Shown: positions 5,360 to 5,961 of the stretch, piece by piece | Layout: each line of letters starts with the position of its first letter | How positions within the stretch are numbered: position 1 is the first letter of the stretch | Source of the DNA: an uncultured Prevotella sp. | GTDB taxonomy: Bacteria; Bacteroidota; Bacteroidia; Bacteroidales; Bacteroidaceae | Reading direction: 5' to 3' | Assembly (NCBI GenBank): GCA_934196725.1 | Contig: CAKPWR010000097.1 | Location: 1 to 5,961 of the forward strand | Length of the DNA: 5,961 bases | Notes under the pieces: model-generated | Told to the model about the DNA's origin: nothing | The model's database searches: none | The model's input: only the letters and a program-made list of their open reading frames with translations | Position numbers and translations under genes: made by a program

Positions 5360-5961
5360 ATGAAGAAAAACCTAAATGATTTCAAGCGTCTCTTGCTGAC
5401 GGCTTGCTGCACCTTGGTGCTTTCGTGTGGCTGGGCAACGGTCAACGAAAAACCTTTTGTAATCCCTGAGCTCAAGCAATGGAGCGGGGCTGAGGGAATG
5501 TTTACCCCATCGGGCAAATACGTGGTGAAGGGTGGAAAGAACGCCCAGGAGGTGGCAAAACTCTTTGCTGCCGATTATCATGACCTGGTGGGAAAACCGC
5601 TCACGCCTAAGACGGGGAAACCTTCTGCCGGCGACATCGTGCTGGTGCTCCAATCTGACAGGAAATCAGCCAGACAGCTCGGCAAGGAAGGCTATCGCCT
5701 CACCATCGGCGACGTAACCACCATCACGGCTTCTTCGGTAGAAGGACTGGTATGGGGAACCCGCACCGTATTGCAGCTTTCAGAGCAGCAGCGCTCGGCT
5801 GGTTTCGTACTGCCTAAGGGTTCTACCCAGGATACGCCTGCCTATGGGCTGCGAGGCTTCATGATGGATTGCGGACGAAAGATTATCCCGATGTCTTATC
5901 TGCGCTCGCTGGTCAAGATGATGTCTTATTACAAGATGAACACCCTGCAGATTCATCTCAA
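5360..5961 (+). CDS. GH20 beta-N-acetylhexosaminidase, N-terminal part (runs off right edge)
   Basis: The start ATG is at 5360-5362 and the frame is open to the edge, giving 200 codons. The N-terminus has a basic start (KKNLNDFKR) and hydrophobic core (LLLTACCTLVLSC). Cys23 in VLSC could be a lipidation site, though Leu at -2 is not ideal, and a plain signal peptidase cut near GWA|TV is the alternative. Either way it is exported. Residues about 30-150 fit the GH20b domain that precedes the barrel, including EGYRLTIGD (from about 110) and EGLVWGTRTVLQL (128-140). The catalytic barrel begins at YGLRGFMMDCGRK (Arg165, Asp170) and SYYKMNTLQIHL, the usual first strand and helix of GH20. The catalytic Asp-Glu pair lies beyond the window. 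GH20 enzymes remove terminal GlcNAc or GalNAc from glycans. The DCGRK in place of the common DxxRH/DVARH suggests a GH20 subgroup seen in gut Bacteroidota. It is second in the operon with rhaM. Confidence 0.9.
   Translation, partial: MKKNLNDFKRLLLTACCTLVLSCGWATVNEKPFVIPELKQWSGAEGMFTPSGKYVVKGGKNAQEVAKLFAADYHDLVGKPLTPKTGKPSAGDIVLVLQSDRKSARQLGKEGYRLTIGDVTTITASSVEGLVWGTRTVLQLSEQQRSAGFVLPKGSTQDTPAYGLRGFMMDCGRKIIPMSYLRSLVKMMSYYKMNTLQIHL

Overview
The window looks like chromosomal DNA from a gut Bacteroidota, most likely the Prevotella/Segatella (P. copri-like) group. The evidence is a moderate GC content with AT-rich spacers, the absence of clear Shine-Dalgarno sites before any start, a near-perfect Bacteroidota-type promoter (TTTG, 20 bp, TAnnTTTG) in the one real intergenic region, best-fit protein families that are typical of this phylum, and short 'CACAGATT/AATCTGTG' and 'GTTCAAAGTTCAA' repeats that I recall as common in Prevotella and Bacteroides spacers. 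The genus call is an inference from style, not from a marker gene.

Left region (1-2781, + strand). The 3' part of a large primase/helicase-like gene (DUF3987/BT4734-BF3469 type) enters from beyond the left edge. Its disordered linkers are built from repeats read in frame: two 96-bp copies of an imperfect palindrome, a 24-bp tandem pair, a 34-bp dispersed repeat present twice 588 bp apart, and a 7-bp tandem repeat. After these come a PriCT-like helical module and an ATPase-like domain with an atypical P-loop. A DUF5675-family gene, whose His/Cys motif resembles that of L,D-transpeptidases, follows with a short gap or overlap and is probably co-translated. The pair resembles replication/lysis-type genes of integrated or domesticated mobile elements.

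Middle region (2778-4760, - strand). A secreted type-B carboxylesterase with a complete catalytic triad is followed 36 bp downstream by a 96-codon gene that looks like the Janus/Ocnus (PHPT1-like) fold. The small gene ends tail-to-tail with the DUF5675 gene, the two stop codons sharing one TTAA palindrome at 2778-2781.

Right region (4761-5961, + strand). A 180-bp divergent intergenic region with promoter motifs and paired repeats separates the esterase from a rightward operon: an L-rhamnose mutarotase-family gene (rhaM-like), then after 32 bp the first 200 codons of an exported, probably lipid-anchored GH20 beta-N-acetylhexosaminidase that runs off the right edge. Esterase, mutarotase and hexosaminidase together suggest a small carbohydrate-scavenging locus: an exported esterase to strip ester groups, an exported exo-hexosaminidase, and a cytoplasmic sugar epimerase that speeds anomer exchange of a released deoxysugar. 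No tRNA, rRNA, CRISPR array, transposase or clear intrinsic terminator was found.
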